From Lysobacter sp. (lineage in GTDB: Bacteria > Pseudomonadota > Gammaproteobacteria > Xanthomonadales > Xanthomonadaceae): 64,000 bases of DNA. The position numbers and the translations under genes are program-made. Location: assembly GCA_019634715.1 (NCBI GenBank), contig JAHCAU010000007.1:124001-188000 (forward strand). Direction: 5' to 3'. Below, piece by piece: positions 36,883-46,259 of the stretch. Every line of letters starts with the position of its first letter. The first letter of the stretch is position 1. The notes under the pieces are model-generated. The model had not been told where the DNA came from. It did no database searches and saw only the letters and a list, made by a program, of their open reading frames with translations.

Positions 36883-37024
36883 ACGCCGAAGTGTAGTGGC
36901 TTTCCGTGCAGACGCAGGCGCCCGGGCGTCGCGTTTTCCATACCCGGCCCGTACCCGCCCGTCCGTGGCGTGCGCGCCAGGCATGCGCCGTGCGCCGTGC
37001 CGGGTCGCATGGTTCAATGCCGGC

Positions 37025-37588
37025 ATGAACGATGCCCACAGCCCCCATCCCCTCACCCGCCCCTATCTCGGCCAGTGGCCCCGGCTCGGCGGCGGCGTCT
37101 ACATCGACCCCGCCGCCACGGTCATCGGCGATGTCGAGATCGGCGACGACAGCTCCGTCTGGCCCGCCACCGTGATCCGCGGCGACGTCAACTTCATCCG
37201 CATCGGTGCGCGCACCAACCTCCAGGACGGCACCATCGTCCACGTCAGCCACGACGGGCCGCACGCCAAGCTCGGCGGGTTCGCCACCCGCATCGGCAGC
37301 GACGTCACCATCGGCCACAAGGCCATCATCCATGCCTGCACCATCGAGGACGCGGTGCTGATCGGCATGGGCGCGATCGTCCTCGACGGCGCGGTGGTGA
37401 AGAAACACGCCTTCGTCGGTGCCGGCGCGCTGGTGCCGCCGGGCAAGGTGGTCGGCGAGGGCGAGATGTGGCTGGGCAGCCCGGCCAAGTGCGCGCGCCG
37501 GCTCAGCGACGCCGAGATCGAAGCGCTGTACTACTCGGCCGGGCATTACGTGCGACTCAAGGATCAATACCTCAACCCACCTGCCTGA
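37025..37588 (+). CDS. Gamma-class carbonic anhydrase-like protein
   Basis: A 187-residue left-handed beta-helix protein of the gamma-carbonic anhydrase/YrdA-like family. The three zinc histidines are His73 (TIVHVSH), His98 (TIGHKA) and His103 (IIHACTI). Hexapeptide repeats run from about residue 30 to 150, with RGDVNFIRIGARTNLQDG typical of the family. Whether it hydrates CO2 is not shown: many bacterial members lack activity. The ATG at 37025 is the first start in frame after the upstream non-coding stretch. Confidence 0.9.
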   Translation: MNDAHSPHPLTRPYLGQWPRLGGGVYIDPAATVIGDVEIGDDSSVWPATVIRGDVNFIRIGARTNLQDGTIVHVSHDGPHAKLGGFATRIGSDVTIGHKAIIHACTIEDAVLIGMGAIVLDGAVVKKHAFVGAGALVPPGKVVGEGEMWLGSPAKCARRLSDAEIEALYYSAGHYVRLKDQYLNPPA

Positions 37589-37606
37589 CCGGCACGGAGA
37601 CGCGTC

Positions 37607-38602
37607 ATGCACGATGCAGCGGGATGGCGGGACGAGGCGGCGACGCGGTCGCTGCTGCGCGGCTGGCGACGCGCCGATGCGATCGACGCCGCGACGTCGG
37701 CGCGCGCGCAGGCGGCGCTGGGCGGCGATCCCGCACCGGCGCAGTGGCGCGGCTTCCTCGACCGCCTCGCGCTGTGGCTCGGCGTGGCCCTGCTCGCGGC
37801 CGGCGCGATCTGCTTCATCGCCGCCAACTGGGACGAGATGGGCAAATTCCTGCGCCTGTACGGCCTGCAGGCGCTGCTGGTGCTGGCGGTGGTCGCCGCG
37901 GCGTGGCTCGGGCTGTCGCGCATCGCCGGGCAGGCGGTGCTGTGGCTGGCGATGGTGCTGCTGGGCGGCCTGCTCGCCCTGATCGGCCAGACCTACCAGA
38001 CCGGCGCCGACACCTGGGAGCTGTTCGCGCTGTGGGCCGCGCTGTCGCTGCCCTGGGTGCTCGCCGGCCGGCATGCGGCGCTGTGGCTGATCTGGGCGCT
38101 GCTGCTGAACGTGACGCTGACGCTGTGGCTGGGACTCGGCCGTGCCTGGTGGATGCCGCTGGCGACGAACGAGGAAATGCTGTCGACCGGACTGCTGAAT
38201 GCGCTGCTCCTGCTCGCCTGGGAACTCGCCGGCACCCGCTGGGCCGAGTTCTCCGGTCGCGTCGGGCGCCGCCTGCTGGCGTTCGCGATGATCGCGCTGC
38301 TGGTGTTCGCGGCGATGGACGACATCTTCGGTCGCGATCGCGGGCTGCATCTCGGCGTCTGGTGCTGGCTGGCGACGACCCTGGTGGCCGGTATCTGCTT
38401 CCTGCGCCTGCGCCGCGACCTGCCGGTGCTGGCGATGCTGATGCTGGGCGTTATCGCGGTGGTGACCAGCGCGCTGGCGGAATTCGTGTTCAGCGGCAAG
38501 GAGACCGCCTTCGAGATGCTCGTGCTCGCCGTGGCGGTGATCGCCCAGGGCACGGCCGCCGCATTCGTGCTGCGCCGGCTGGCGCGCGGGGAGGCGGCAT
38601 GA
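37607..38602 (+). CDS. DUF2157 membrane protein
   Basis: A 331-residue inner-membrane protein with about nine hydrophobic segments after a 50-residue cytoplasmic N-terminus. The DUF2157 core begins at WLGVALLAAGAICFIAANWDEMG (about residues 57-79, given here in shortened form) and includes LIGQTYQTGADTWELFALWA. It is the first of a three-gene unit with a DUF4401 gene (ATGA overlap) and a GDYXXLXY gene. The trio recurs in many bacteria; no biochemical role is known to me. Confidence 0.87.
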   Translation: MHDAAGWRDEAATRSLLRGWRRADAIDAATSARAQAALGGDPAPAQWRGFLDRLALWLGVALLAAGAICFIAANWDEMGKFLRLYGLQALLVLAVVAAAWLGLSRIAGQAVLWLAMVLLGGLLALIGQTYQTGADTWELFALWAALSLPWVLAGRHAALWLIWALLLNVTLTLWLGLGRAWWMPLATNEEMLSTGLLNALLLLAWELAGTRWAEFSGRVGRRLLAFAMIALLVFAAMDDIFGRDRGLHLGVWCWLATTLVAGICFLRLRRDLPVLAMLMLGVIAVVTSALAEFVFSGKETAFEMLVLAVAVIAQGTAAAFVLRRLARGEAA

Positions 38603-39669
38603 GCGCGAACGCACGCATGCAGGCGCTGTGGCTGCGATTGACGCAGGCCGAGGTGATCTCCGGCGACGCGCCGGACATCGACGACGACACGCCCTGGTAT
38701 CTCGCCGCACTGATCGGCGTGTCGGCGTGGATCGCGGCGCTGTTTTTCCATGGTTTCTTCCTGGCCCTGTTCGATGGACTCCACAACGAGCCCGCGCTGG
38801 CGCTTCCGATCGGCGCCGGCTGCTGCGCGGTGGCATGGCTGTTGCTGCGCGTGGCGCGCGGTCGCGATTTCATCGAGCAGTTCGCGATCGCGACCAGCCT
38901 GGTGGGACAACTGCTGATCGGCGCGGCGTTCTTCGAATGGGGCGAACGTCCCGGCGGCGACGATCACTGGCGTCTGGCATGGCTGGGGGTGGGCTCGGTC
39001 GCCGCGGCCATGTACGCGATCGGCCGCCTGCCGATGCATCGTTTCCTCTGCGGCGTCATCGTGGCCGTGGCGCTGCTCGCCGTCTGCCTCGTCGGCGATG
39101 ACGCGACGAAGCATTTCGCGATCCCGCTGTTGGCCTGGGCGATGTTCGCCGCGTGGTGGCGCAGCGCGGGTCATGACCGCCTGGCCGTTGCCTTGCCGCC
39201 GCTGGCCTGGGCGCTGGGACTGGTGCTGCTGTTCTCGACCTGGTTCGTCGCCCGCGCGGGCGGCCTGTTCACCGGCCGGGTCGAGCAGGCGCGCGACCTG
39301 CTGCTGGTCGCAGATGCGCTGGTGGTGCCGCTGCTGCCGCTGTGCGCGTACTGGCTGGCTGCGCGACAGCCTGCGCTCGATGCACGCGGGCGGCTGTTCG
39401 CATTCGTCTTCGCTGCTGGCTTCGCATTGCTGCTGTGGCGTGCGCCGGGCGTGTCGATCGGCATCACGCTGGCGCTGATCGGCTTCGCCCTGTACCGACC
39501 CGCGTTGCTGGCGGTGGGTCTGCTCGGCACGGCGGCCTACCTGTTCGATTACTACTACCACCTGCAGCTGACCCTGCTGGAGAAATCCGGCTGGCTCGCG
39601 GCTGCGGGCGTCGCGGTGCTGGCGGTGCGCTGGGCGCATGTGCGCTTCGCGCGGAAGGAGGCGGCATGA
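38599..39669 (+). CDS. DUF4401 membrane protein
   Basis: A 356-residue polytopic membrane protein. It begins MSANARMQALWLRLTQAEVI, with a charged linker (DAPDIDDDTPW) and then about ten hydrophobic segments, including ALIGVSAWIAALFFHGFF and LLIGAAFFEWGE. It is the second member of the DUF2157-DUF4401-GDYXXLXY unit. Both ends overlap neighbours by ATGA, so the three products are probably made in fixed ratio and may form one membrane complex; that is inference. Confidence 0.85.
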   Translation: MSANARMQALWLRLTQAEVISGDAPDIDDDTPWYLAALIGVSAWIAALFFHGFFLALFDGLHNEPALALPIGAGCCAVAWLLLRVARGRDFIEQFAIATSLVGQLLIGAAFFEWGERPGGDDHWRLAWLGVGSVAAAMYAIGRLPMHRFLCGVIVAVALLAVCLVGDDATKHFAIPLLAWAMFAAWWRSAGHDRLAVALPPLAWALGLVLLFSTWFVARAGGLFTGRVEQARDLLLVADALVVPLLPLCAYWLAARQPALDARGRLFAFVFAAGFALLLWRAPGVSIGITLALIGFALYRPALLAVGLLGTAAYLFDYYYHLQLTLLEKSGWLAAAGVAVLAVRWAHVRFARKEAA

Positions 39670-40223
39670 GGCACTGGCGCAACATCCTGCTCTGGGGCGG
39701 CCTGCTGCTGGCGCTGGTCGTCGCCAACCTCGGCATCCGCGGCCACGAGCGCACGCTGTCGGAAGGTCGCGTGGTGCTGCTGGAACTGGCGCCGGTGGAT
39801 CCGCGTTCGCTGATGCAGGGCGACTACATGGTGTTGCGGTTTGCCGTCGACGAGGCGGTGATGCACGCCATGCACCCCGACATCAACGATGCCAGGCGTC
39901 TGAGGCAGATGGGTTGGGACGCGAGGCGCGGCTGCAGCGCCGGACGCTGTGGTGACGGTTATCTCGTCGTCGCGCCGGACCGCGACGGCGTTGGCCGCTT
40001 CGTCCGCATTCAGGACACGCCACAGCCGATCGCGAAGGGCGAGGTCGCGGTGCAGTTTCGCGAGCGCCGCTGGTCGCAGATCGTCATCGCCGGCAACAGC
40101 TGGTTCTTCCCCGAAGGCCAGGCGAAGCGCTACGAATCGGCGCGCTACGCCGAACTGCGCGTCGCCGCCGACGGCACCGCGCTGATCGCCGGGCTGCGCG
40201 ACGAGAAACGCAAGCCGCTCTGA
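39666..40223 (+). CDS. GDYXXLXY-domain protein
   Basis: A 185-residue protein with an N-terminal membrane anchor (ILLWGGLLLALVVANLGI) and a periplasmic domain carrying the name-giving motif GDYMVLRF (about residues 52-59), preceded by LELAPVDPRSLMQ. The later WSQIVIAGNSWFFPEGQAKRY segment is also typical. It starts within the stop of the DUF4401 gene (ATGA). A CSAGRC pair in the insertion after the motif could form a disulphide. The function is unknown. Confidence 0.87.
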   Translation: MRHWRNILLWGGLLLALVVANLGIRGHERTLSEGRVVLLELAPVDPRSLMQGDYMVLRFAVDEAVMHAMHPDINDARRLRQMGWDARRGCSAGRCGDGYLVVAPDRDGVGRFVRIQDTPQPIAKGEVAVQFRERRWSQIVIAGNSWFFPEGQAKRYESARYAELRVAADGTALIAGLRDEKRKPL

Positions 40224-40236
40224 TCGCGCGCCTCGC

Positions 40237-40491
40237 TCACGGCCGCGTCGCGATCTCCAGCAGCGACAGCAGGTCGATGGCCTCGTCGCGCGAAGCGCCG
40301 CACATGTCCGGCGCCGGGCGCAGCGAGGCACAGAACGCCGGCCGCTCGGGCTGGCCGAACAGCCGGCAGCGCAGGGTGTCGTCCAGTTGCACGCAGGGCA
40401 GGCCCGCCGGCTTGCCGTGCGGCATGCCGGGGATGGGCGAGGCGATCGAGGGCGCGATGCAGCAGGCGCCGCAACCGGGTCGGCAGTCCAT
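40237..40491 (-). CDS. YkgJ-family cysteine-cluster protein
   Basis: An 84-residue small protein with the cysteine pattern of the YkgJ zinc/iron-chelating family: MDCRPGCGACCIAPSI at the start (Cys3, 7, 10 and 11), then GLPCVQL, LRCRLFGQPERPAFC and DMCGASRDEA. The ATG at 40491 puts the cluster at the N-terminus, as is usual; an in-frame ATG at 40539 would add 16 residues. It converges on the GDYXXLXY gene with a 13-bp gap. The metal and role are unproven. Confidence 0.85.
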   Translation of the reverse strand: MDCRPGCGACCIAPSIASPIPGMPHGKPAGLPCVQLDDTLRCRLFGQPERPAFCASLRPAPDMCGASRDEAIDLLSLLEIATRP

Positions 40492-40677
40492 CGGGGCGGT
40501 TCGTGCCGGGTGGGCGGCCAGTGTGCCTGATACCCGCATCGGGGGCGTAATTTGCGCGGCGTCACGGTAGAGTAGGCCCCGCATGCGAACAGAGACGACG
40601 GGATCGGGACCGGTGGGAACGAGGGACGGGGGCACGACGGCGCCGCACGCCACGCACAGGGCGTGGAGCCGCGACGC

Positions 40678-41379
40678 ATGAGCGAACGTGGCATGCGCAG
40701 CCTCGACACGGTGCGCGAGGTCTACACCCCCGAAGGCGTCGCCCTGCGGTTGCCCGCGGCCGGCCCGGTGCCGCGCGCGCTGGCCTGGCTGATCGACACC
40801 TCGGTGCGCCTGTCGCTGATGACGGTGGTCGCGATCGTCGCGGGGATGTTCGGCAAGGCCGGCATCGGCATCCATCTCATCGCCTACTTCCTGATCTTCT
40901 GGGCCTACCCGATCCTGTTCGAGGTGCTCTGGGACGGCCAGACCCTCGGCAAGCGCGCGATGTCGCTGCGGGTGATCTCCGACGACGGCGCGCCGATCGG
41001 CTGGCTCGCGTCGATCGTGCGCAACCTGCTGCGTACCGTGGATTTCCTGCCCATCGGCTATGCCACCGGGCTGATCGCGGGCTTCTTCGACCCCTGGGGC
41101 CGCCGCCTGGGCGACATGGTCGCCCGGACCATGGTCATCCATGCGCCGGCCGCCGCGCCCGTGCCGCGCGTGCAGGTCGAGGGCGTGTACGCGCCCGCGC
41201 AGCCGCTGCGCCCGCAGGAGCAGGCGGCGGTCATCGCCTTCGCCGATCGCGCGTCGCTGCTGACCCAGGCGCGCCGCGAGGAGCTGGCGAACATCGCCGC
41301 GCCGGCGGTGGGCATCGGCGGCGCGCTCGGCGCCCTGCGCCTGCAGGGCGTGGCCAACTGGCTGCTGGGGCGGCAATGA
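40678..41379 (+). CDS. RDD-family membrane protein
   Basis: A 233-residue inner-membrane protein of the RDD family. The Arg-Asp pair region is seen as RALAWLIDTSVRLSLMTVVA (helix 1), followed by LIFWAYPILFEVLWDGQTLG and the GKRAMSLRVISDDG loop; RRLGDMVARTMVIH closes the domain. The last 80 residues are cytoplasmic and helical. The ATG at 40678 is preferred to a GTG at 40663. It is the first gene of a six-gene unit with SpoIIM, DUF4129, DUF4350, MoxR and DUF58 products. Confidence 0.88.
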   Translation: MSERGMRSLDTVREVYTPEGVALRLPAAGPVPRALAWLIDTSVRLSLMTVVAIVAGMFGKAGIGIHLIAYFLIFWAYPILFEVLWDGQTLGKRAMSLRVISDDGAPIGWLASIVRNLLRTVDFLPIGYATGLIAGFFDPWGRRLGDMVARTMVIHAPAAAPVPRVQVEGVYAPAQPLRPQEQAAVIAFADRASLLTQARREELANIAAPAVGIGGALGALRLQGVANWLLGRQ

Positions 41380-42479
41380 CCACGACCGCACCGGAGGCGT
41401 CGCCTGCTCCCGCGATGCCGACCTCGACCGGGGCCGCGGCCATGCGACCGGCGGTGATGCGCCAGGAAGCCTTCGTCGCGCGTCATCAGGGCGAGTGGGA
41501 CGAGTTCGAGGTCTGGCTGGCCAAACGCGGCAGTCCGCGCGACGCGCGCCGGTCGCCGGTCGTCACCGGAGCGCTGCGCGACGAAGACGTGCCGGCGCGC
41601 TACCGCCGCCTGTGCCAGCAGCTGGCGCTGGCGCGCAGCCGAGGCTACAGCCCGCGCGTGGTCGAACGCCTGCAGGCCCTGACCCAGCGCGGCCATGCCG
41701 TGCTCTACCGCGCGCCGCCGGCGCAATGGCATCGCGCGCTGTGGTTCCTGCTCGCCGATTTCCCGCGCCTGGTGCGCGCGCAGCGCGGCTGTCTGCTTGC
41801 GGCCATCCTGCTGTTCGCCGCGCCGCTGGTGGCCTCGTTCGTGGCCGTGCAGCAGATGCCGGAACTGGTCTACAGCATCATGTCGCCGGAACAGGTGGCC
41901 GAATTCGAGGCGATGTACGAGCCGACGGCCACCCGGCACCGGATCGGGCGCGACAGCGGGTCGGACTTCGCGATGTTCGGCCACTACATCATGAACAACA
42001 TCAGCATCGGCCTGCGCACCTTCGCCAGCGGCCTGCTCGCGGGCATCGGCACGATCGTGGTGCTGCTGACCAACGGCGTGATGATCGGCGGCACCGCCGG
42101 CCACCTGCAGGCCATCGGCCACGGCGATCCGTTCTGGCGCTTCGTCGCCGGGCATTCGGCGCCGGAACTCGTCGCGATCGTGATCGCCGGCGCAGCGGGC
42201 CTGCAGCTGGGGCTGGCGCTGATGGCGCCGGGTCGCCGTCGCCGCGTGGATGCGCTGATCGACGCTGGCCGCATCGGCGCGCGGCTGTGCCTGGGCGTGT
42301 TCGTCATGCTGCTGTTCGCCGCGTTCGTCGAAGCGTTCTGGTCGTCGATCGGCTGGATCCCCGCGCTGGTGAAGTACGGGGTCGGCGCGCTGCTGTGGAC
42401 GCTCACGCTGGCCTGGCTGGCCTTCGGCGGGCGCGGCATCGTCGATGCGCCGTCGACGACGCGGAGCGGTCGTCGATGA
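41376..42479 (+). CDS. SpoIIM (stage II sporulation protein M-like) membrane protein
   Basis: A 367-residue protein with a soluble N-terminal half that is largely helical (about 1-130) and a C-terminal membrane domain with five segments, including AILLFAAPLVASFVAVQQMP and IGTIVVLLTNGVMIGGTAGH. The SpoIIM-type motif is FGHYIMNNISIGLRTFASG. The family name comes from Bacillus; in Gram-negatives it occurs with RDD and MoxR genes and has no link to sporulation. Both ends overlap neighbours (ATGA). Confidence 0.87.
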   Translation: MTTTAPEASPAPAMPTSTGAAAMRPAVMRQEAFVARHQGEWDEFEVWLAKRGSPRDARRSPVVTGALRDEDVPARYRRLCQQLALARSRGYSPRVVERLQALTQRGHAVLYRAPPAQWHRALWFLLADFPRLVRAQRGCLLAAILLFAAPLVASFVAVQQMPELVYSIMSPEQVAEFEAMYEPTATRHRIGRDSGSDFAMFGHYIMNNISIGLRTFASGLLAGIGTIVVLLTNGVMIGGTAGHLQAIGHGDPFWRFVAGHSAPELVAIVIAGAAGLQLGLALMAPGRRRRVDALIDAGRIGARLCLGVFVMLLFAAFVEAFWSSIGWIPALVKYGVGALLWTLTLAWLAFGGRGIVDAPSTTRSGRR

Positions 42480-44095
42480 AGATCGAATCGCTGTCGGTCG
42501 AACTGCGCCCGCGGTCGGGCTGGGAAGCGATGGAACTGGGCGCGGCGCTGGTGCGACGGCATGCCGCGGCGATCTGGCTGCCGTGGATCATCGTCACCGG
42601 CCTGGCGTTCGTGCTGCTCAACCTCGCCGCGTGGGCGATCGACCAGGTCTGGCTCGCGCTGCTGGCGATGTGGTGGCTGCGGCCGGTGTTCGACCGCATC
42701 CCGCTGTACGTGCTGTCTCGGGCGGTGTTCGGCAGCGTGCCGACGGTCGCCGACACCCTGCGCGCGCAACTGCACTGGGGCTGGCGGCCGATGCTCGGCC
42801 ACCTCACCTGGCGGCGGCTCAGCCCGTTCCGCACGGCGATGCTGCCGGTCGACCTGCTCGAAGGCGCCGCGCCCGCCGTCATGCGCGAGCGCCGCCGCGT
42901 CATCGGCGCCGGCAACGGCGGCCACGCGGCGATGCTGCTGCTGATGTGCCTGCACTTCATCGTCGCCCTGCAGTTCTCGGCGCTGCTGATCCCGATGGTG
43001 TTCGTGCCGAACGAGCTGCTGTCGGAAGCCGCGCGCGGCGTCTGGCTGACCATCACCGAGCGTCCGCCGGTGTGGGCGCTGATCGCGCTGAATCTCGTCG
43101 ACTGGCTGGCGGTCGCCCTGATCGAACCGTTCTACATCGGCGCCGGTTTCGGCCTGTATCTCAACCGGCGCACGCAGCTGGAAGCCTGGGACCTGGAGAT
43201 CGCGTTCCGACGCATGCGCCAGCGCATCGGCGCCGCTGCCGGCACGACCGTGCTGGTGCTGGCGTGCCTGGCGCCGCTGGCGTTGTCGCCGGGTCCGGCA
43301 TGGGCGCAGGAGACAGCGCCTGCGCCGGCCGACGTCGCGCCGGCCGATGCGGCTGCAGCCGAAGACGAGGCGACAGAGGACGAGGCGACCGAAGACGAAG
43401 CGGCCGAAGACGACTCCCGCGATCGCAGTCTGGACGACATCTTCGGCGACCAGGCCGTCGCGCACGAGGCGTTCGGGCGTTCCGTGAAGAAGGCCTACAC
43501 CGATGGCGACCTGCGTCCGAAGCGGACCATCACCACCTGGAAACCGAAGACGAAGAAGGACGAAAAGGAGAAGGAAGATCCCTTCGACATGCCGTCCCTG
43601 CGCTGGCTCGGCGCCGTGTTCGCGTTCTTCGCCGAATACGGCCTCTGGCTGCTGCTGGCGGTGCTGGTCGGCATCCTGATCGCCACCGCGAAGCGCTGGC
43701 TGCCCTGGCTGCAGATGGTGGCGCGCCCACCGCTGCCGCAGCCCGAGCCGGTGGAGGTGCGCAGCGTCGACCATCACGAGCCGCTGCCGCCGGACATCGC
43801 CGCCGCCGCACGCCGGCTGTGGGCGCAGGGCCAGCCGCGCCGTGCGCTGGCCCTGCTGTATCGCGCCAGCGTCGAGGCCATGACCGCGCGCATCGATGCC
43901 CACCTGCCGCCGGGTGCGACCGAAGCCGAATGCCTGCGCGCCTCGCGACGCATGCCCGAGGCCGAGGACCGCGAGGCATTCCAGCGCGTGGTCCGCGTGT
44001 GGCAATACGCCGCCTACGGCCACAGCCTGCCGGAGGGCGGCGATTTCGAAGCGCTGCTCGACCTGCTGGCGCGCCGCTTCCGGTGGTCGTCATGA
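42476..44095 (+). CDS. DUF4129 membrane protein with an acidic linker
   Basis: A 539-residue protein. The N-terminal half holds about six membrane segments; RTQLEAWDLEIAFRRMRQRI is a conserved cytoplasmic stretch. A strongly acidic repeat (EDEATEDEATEDEAAEDD, about 300-317) and a Lys/Glu-rich patch (KKDEKEKED) flank the central linker. A further membrane segment (YGLWLLLAVLVGILIATAK) precedes the C-terminal DUF4129 domain, which has the typical GQPRRALALLYRASVEAM and a final W-Q-Y-AAYGHSLP motif. The acidic repeat comes from 15-bp tandem DNA units and may vary in length. Part of the MoxR operon. Confidence 0.85.
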   Translation: MKIESLSVELRPRSGWEAMELGAALVRRHAAAIWLPWIIVTGLAFVLLNLAAWAIDQVWLALLAMWWLRPVFDRIPLYVLSRAVFGSVPTVADTLRAQLHWGWRPMLGHLTWRRLSPFRTAMLPVDLLEGAAPAVMRERRRVIGAGNGGHAAMLLLMCLHFIVALQFSALLIPMVFVPNELLSEAARGVWLTITERPPVWALIALNLVDWLAVALIEPFYIGAGFGLYLNRRTQLEAWDLEIAFRRMRQRIGAAAGTTVLVLACLAPLALSPGPAWAQETAPAPADVAPADAAAAEDEATEDEATEDEAAEDDSRDRSLDDIFGDQAVAHEAFGRSVKKAYTDGDLRPKRTITTWKPKTKKDEKEKEDPFDMPSLRWLGAVFAFFAEYGLWLLLAVLVGILIATAKRWLPWLQMVARPPLPQPEPVEVRSVDHHEPLPPDIAAAARRLWAQGQPRRALALLYRASVEAMTARIDAHLPPGATEAECLRASRRMPEAEDREAFQRVVRVWQYAAYGHSLPEGGDFEALLDLLARRFRWSS

Positions 44096-45258
44096 GCGCC
44101 GCCCCCGCGAGCCGCGGCCGCCGGGCCGGGCTGATGGTCGCGCTCACCGTGCTCGGCGTCGTCGTCGCCGCGCTCGCGGTGTGGTGGTTCCTGGACACCC
44201 ATCACCGCGTCGAGGAAACACTCGATCTGCCGCCCAAGGGTGAGGCCTCCTACAACCCGCTGTACGCGCTGAAGCTGTCGCTGCGCGATGCCGGCCAGCG
44301 GGTGGAGTCGCGCCAGCGCCTGCGTCTTTCCGAGCATCCGCTGAAACCCGCCGACACCGTGCTGATGGTCGGCGACGTGCGCGCGCTGCCGGTGGCCGAC
44401 GCCTCGGCGCTGCTCGACTGGGTGGCGCGCGGCGGGCACCTGATCGTCACCACGCCGCCGCCGGGCGTGGCGATCGAGGATGCCGACGTGCCGCTGCTGA
44501 CGGAGCTGGGCATCGCGCCTTACGACGATGCGCCCGAATGCATGGGGTTGCGGGTCGGCACGTTCGAGCGCCACCGGGAGTTCTGCAAGGGCCGCCGCTT
44601 CTATTTCTACGACGAGGAAGCCCGGGTCGAGGCCGCGTGGTCGGAGCGCAACGAGGATGGCCTGGATTACGGCTACGCGCGCGTGGCCTGGGGCGAGGGC
44701 AGCGTCGACGTGATCGCCGAGCTCGATTTCCTGCGCAACGACAAGCTGGAGGACGGCCCGCACCAGGCCCTGACCCGCCAGCTGCTGCAGCCGAACTGGG
44801 ACGCGCGCGGTACCTTCCACCTGATCTACAGCGCCGACATGCCGCCGCTGTGGAAGCTGCTGCTCGATCATGGCTGGCGCGTGCTGCTGCCGCTGCTGCT
44901 CGCGCTGCTGGTGTGGCTGTGGATGCGCGCCGAGCGCCTGGGCCCGCTGCTGCCGGCACCGGCGGCGGATCGCCGCTCGTTGCTCGAGCATGTGCAGGCC
45001 AGCGGCGAGCACCTCTATCGCTACGGCCGTCGCGCCACCCTCTACGCCGCGGTGCATGAGGCCTTCATGCGCCGCCTGCGCCAGCGCGACCCGTACGCCG
45101 CCGCGCTCGACGGCCCGGCGCAGGTCGAGGCCATCGCGCGCCGCACCGGCCTGTCGAAGGACGAGGTCGAGGCCGCGCTGCGCTACCCGCGCAGCGGCGA
45201 CCGCAAGGATTTCGTGCAACGCATCGCCAGACTTCTCCAATTGAGACGCAAATTATGA
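44092..45258 (+). CDS. DUF4350-domain membrane protein
   Basis: A 388-residue protein with two membrane segments: VALTVLGVVVAALAVWWFLD (about 16-35) and VLLPLLLALLVWLWMRAERL (about 261-280). Between them is a periplasmic DUF4350 domain with YNPLYALKLSLRDAGQRVE, VLMVGDVRALPVADASALLD and LIVTTPPPG; it resembles an inactive GldG/ThuA-like nucleotide-free fold. The C-terminal 100 residues are cytoplasmic and helical. It is joined to the DUF4129 and MoxR genes by ATGA overlaps. Confidence 0.85.
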   Translation: MSAAPASRGRRAGLMVALTVLGVVVAALAVWWFLDTHHRVEETLDLPPKGEASYNPLYALKLSLRDAGQRVESRQRLRLSEHPLKPADTVLMVGDVRALPVADASALLDWVARGGHLIVTTPPPGVAIEDADVPLLTELGIAPYDDAPECMGLRVGTFERHREFCKGRRFYFYDEEARVEAAWSERNEDGLDYGYARVAWGEGSVDVIAELDFLRNDKLEDGPHQALTRQLLQPNWDARGTFHLIYSADMPPLWKLLLDHGWRVLLPLLLALLVWLWMRAERLGPLLPAPAADRRSLLEHVQASGEHLYRYGRRATLYAAVHEAFMRRLRQRDPYAAALDGPAQVEAIARRTGLSKDEVEAALRYPRSGDRKDFVQRIARLLQLRRKL

Positions 45259-46259
45259 TGAATGACGCCACCGCCATTCCGTCCGCCGCGCCGGAGCCGA
45301 TCGTCGGCGAAGCCCTGGTCGCGCGTGCCGCCGCCGTGCGCGACGAGGTCGCCAAGGCCTTCATCGGCCAGGACGAGGTGCTCGAGCAGATCCTGATCGT
45401 GCTGCTCGCCGGCGGCCACGTGCTGATCGAGGGCGTGCCCGGCCTGGGCAAGACGCTGCTGGTGCGCGCGCTGGGCCAGGCCCTGGGCTGCGGCTACGGC
45501 CGCGTGCAGTTCACCCCGGACCTGATGCCCAGCGACGTGAGCGGCCACGCGGTGTACGACCCGAAAACCGAGCGCTTCGCGATCCGTCGCGGCCCGATCT
45601 TCACCAACCTGCTGCTCGCCGACGAGATCAACCGCGCGCCGGCCAAGACCCAGTCCGCGCTGCTGGAGGCGATGCAGGAACAGCAGGTCACCATCGAAGG
45701 CGGCAGCCATCCGCTGCCGGCGCCGTTCATGACTCTGGCCACGCAGAACCCGGTGGAACAGGAAGGCACGTATCCGCTGCCCGAGGCGCAACTCGACCGC
45801 TTCCTGCTGAAGGTGCTGATCGGCTATCCCTCGCATGCCGATGAAGTGAGCATGGTCACCGCGGTCAGCACCGGTCGCGCCGCCGCGCACTTCGACCTGT
45901 CGCAGGTGCGTCCGGTGCTCAGCGCCGACGACATCGTGGCGATGCAGCTGGGCACCGCGCAGGTCACCGTGGACGCGGCGGTGATCGATTACGCCGTGCG
46001 CATCGTGGCAGCGACGCGCAAGTGGCCCGGCATCGCGCTCGGCGCCGGCCCGCGCGGCAGCCTCGCGCTGGTGCGTGCCGCGCGCGCGCAGGCGGTGCTG
46101 TCCGGTCGCGACTTCGTCACGCCCGACGACATCCGCAGCATCGCCAGGCCCGCGCTGCGCCACCGCATCGCGCTGTCGCCGGAAATGCAGATCGAAGGCC
46201 AGAGCACCGACCAGGTGCTCGACGCGCTGCTCGCCAAGGTCGAAGCGCCGCGTCAATGA
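45255..46259 (+). CDS. MoxR-family AAA+ ATPase
   Basis: A 334-residue AAA+ ATPase of the MoxR clade. Walker A is GVPGLGKTLLVRAL, Walker B LLLADEINRAPAKTQSALLE, sensor 1 TLATQNPVEQEGTYPLPEAQ, and the Arg-finger region PEAQLDRFLLKV. MoxR proteins act as chaperone-like ATPases with VWA or DUF58 partners, here the next gene. The ATG at 45255 overlaps the DUF4350 stop; a second ATG follows directly, so either could be used. The cytoplasmic ATPase probably works on the membrane complex formed by the other five products. Confidence 0.95.
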   Translation: MMNDATAIPSAAPEPIVGEALVARAAAVRDEVAKAFIGQDEVLEQILIVLLAGGHVLIEGVPGLGKTLLVRALGQALGCGYGRVQFTPDLMPSDVSGHAVYDPKTERFAIRRGPIFTNLLLADEINRAPAKTQSALLEAMQEQQVTIEGGSHPLPAPFMTLATQNPVEQEGTYPLPEAQLDRFLLKVLIGYPSHADEVSMVTAVSTGRAAAHFDLSQVRPVLSADDIVAMQLGTAQVTVDAAVIDYAVRIVAATRKWPGIALGAGPRGSLALVRAARAQAVLSGRDFVTPDDIRSIARPALRHRIALSPEMQIEGQSTDQVLDALLAKVEAPRQ

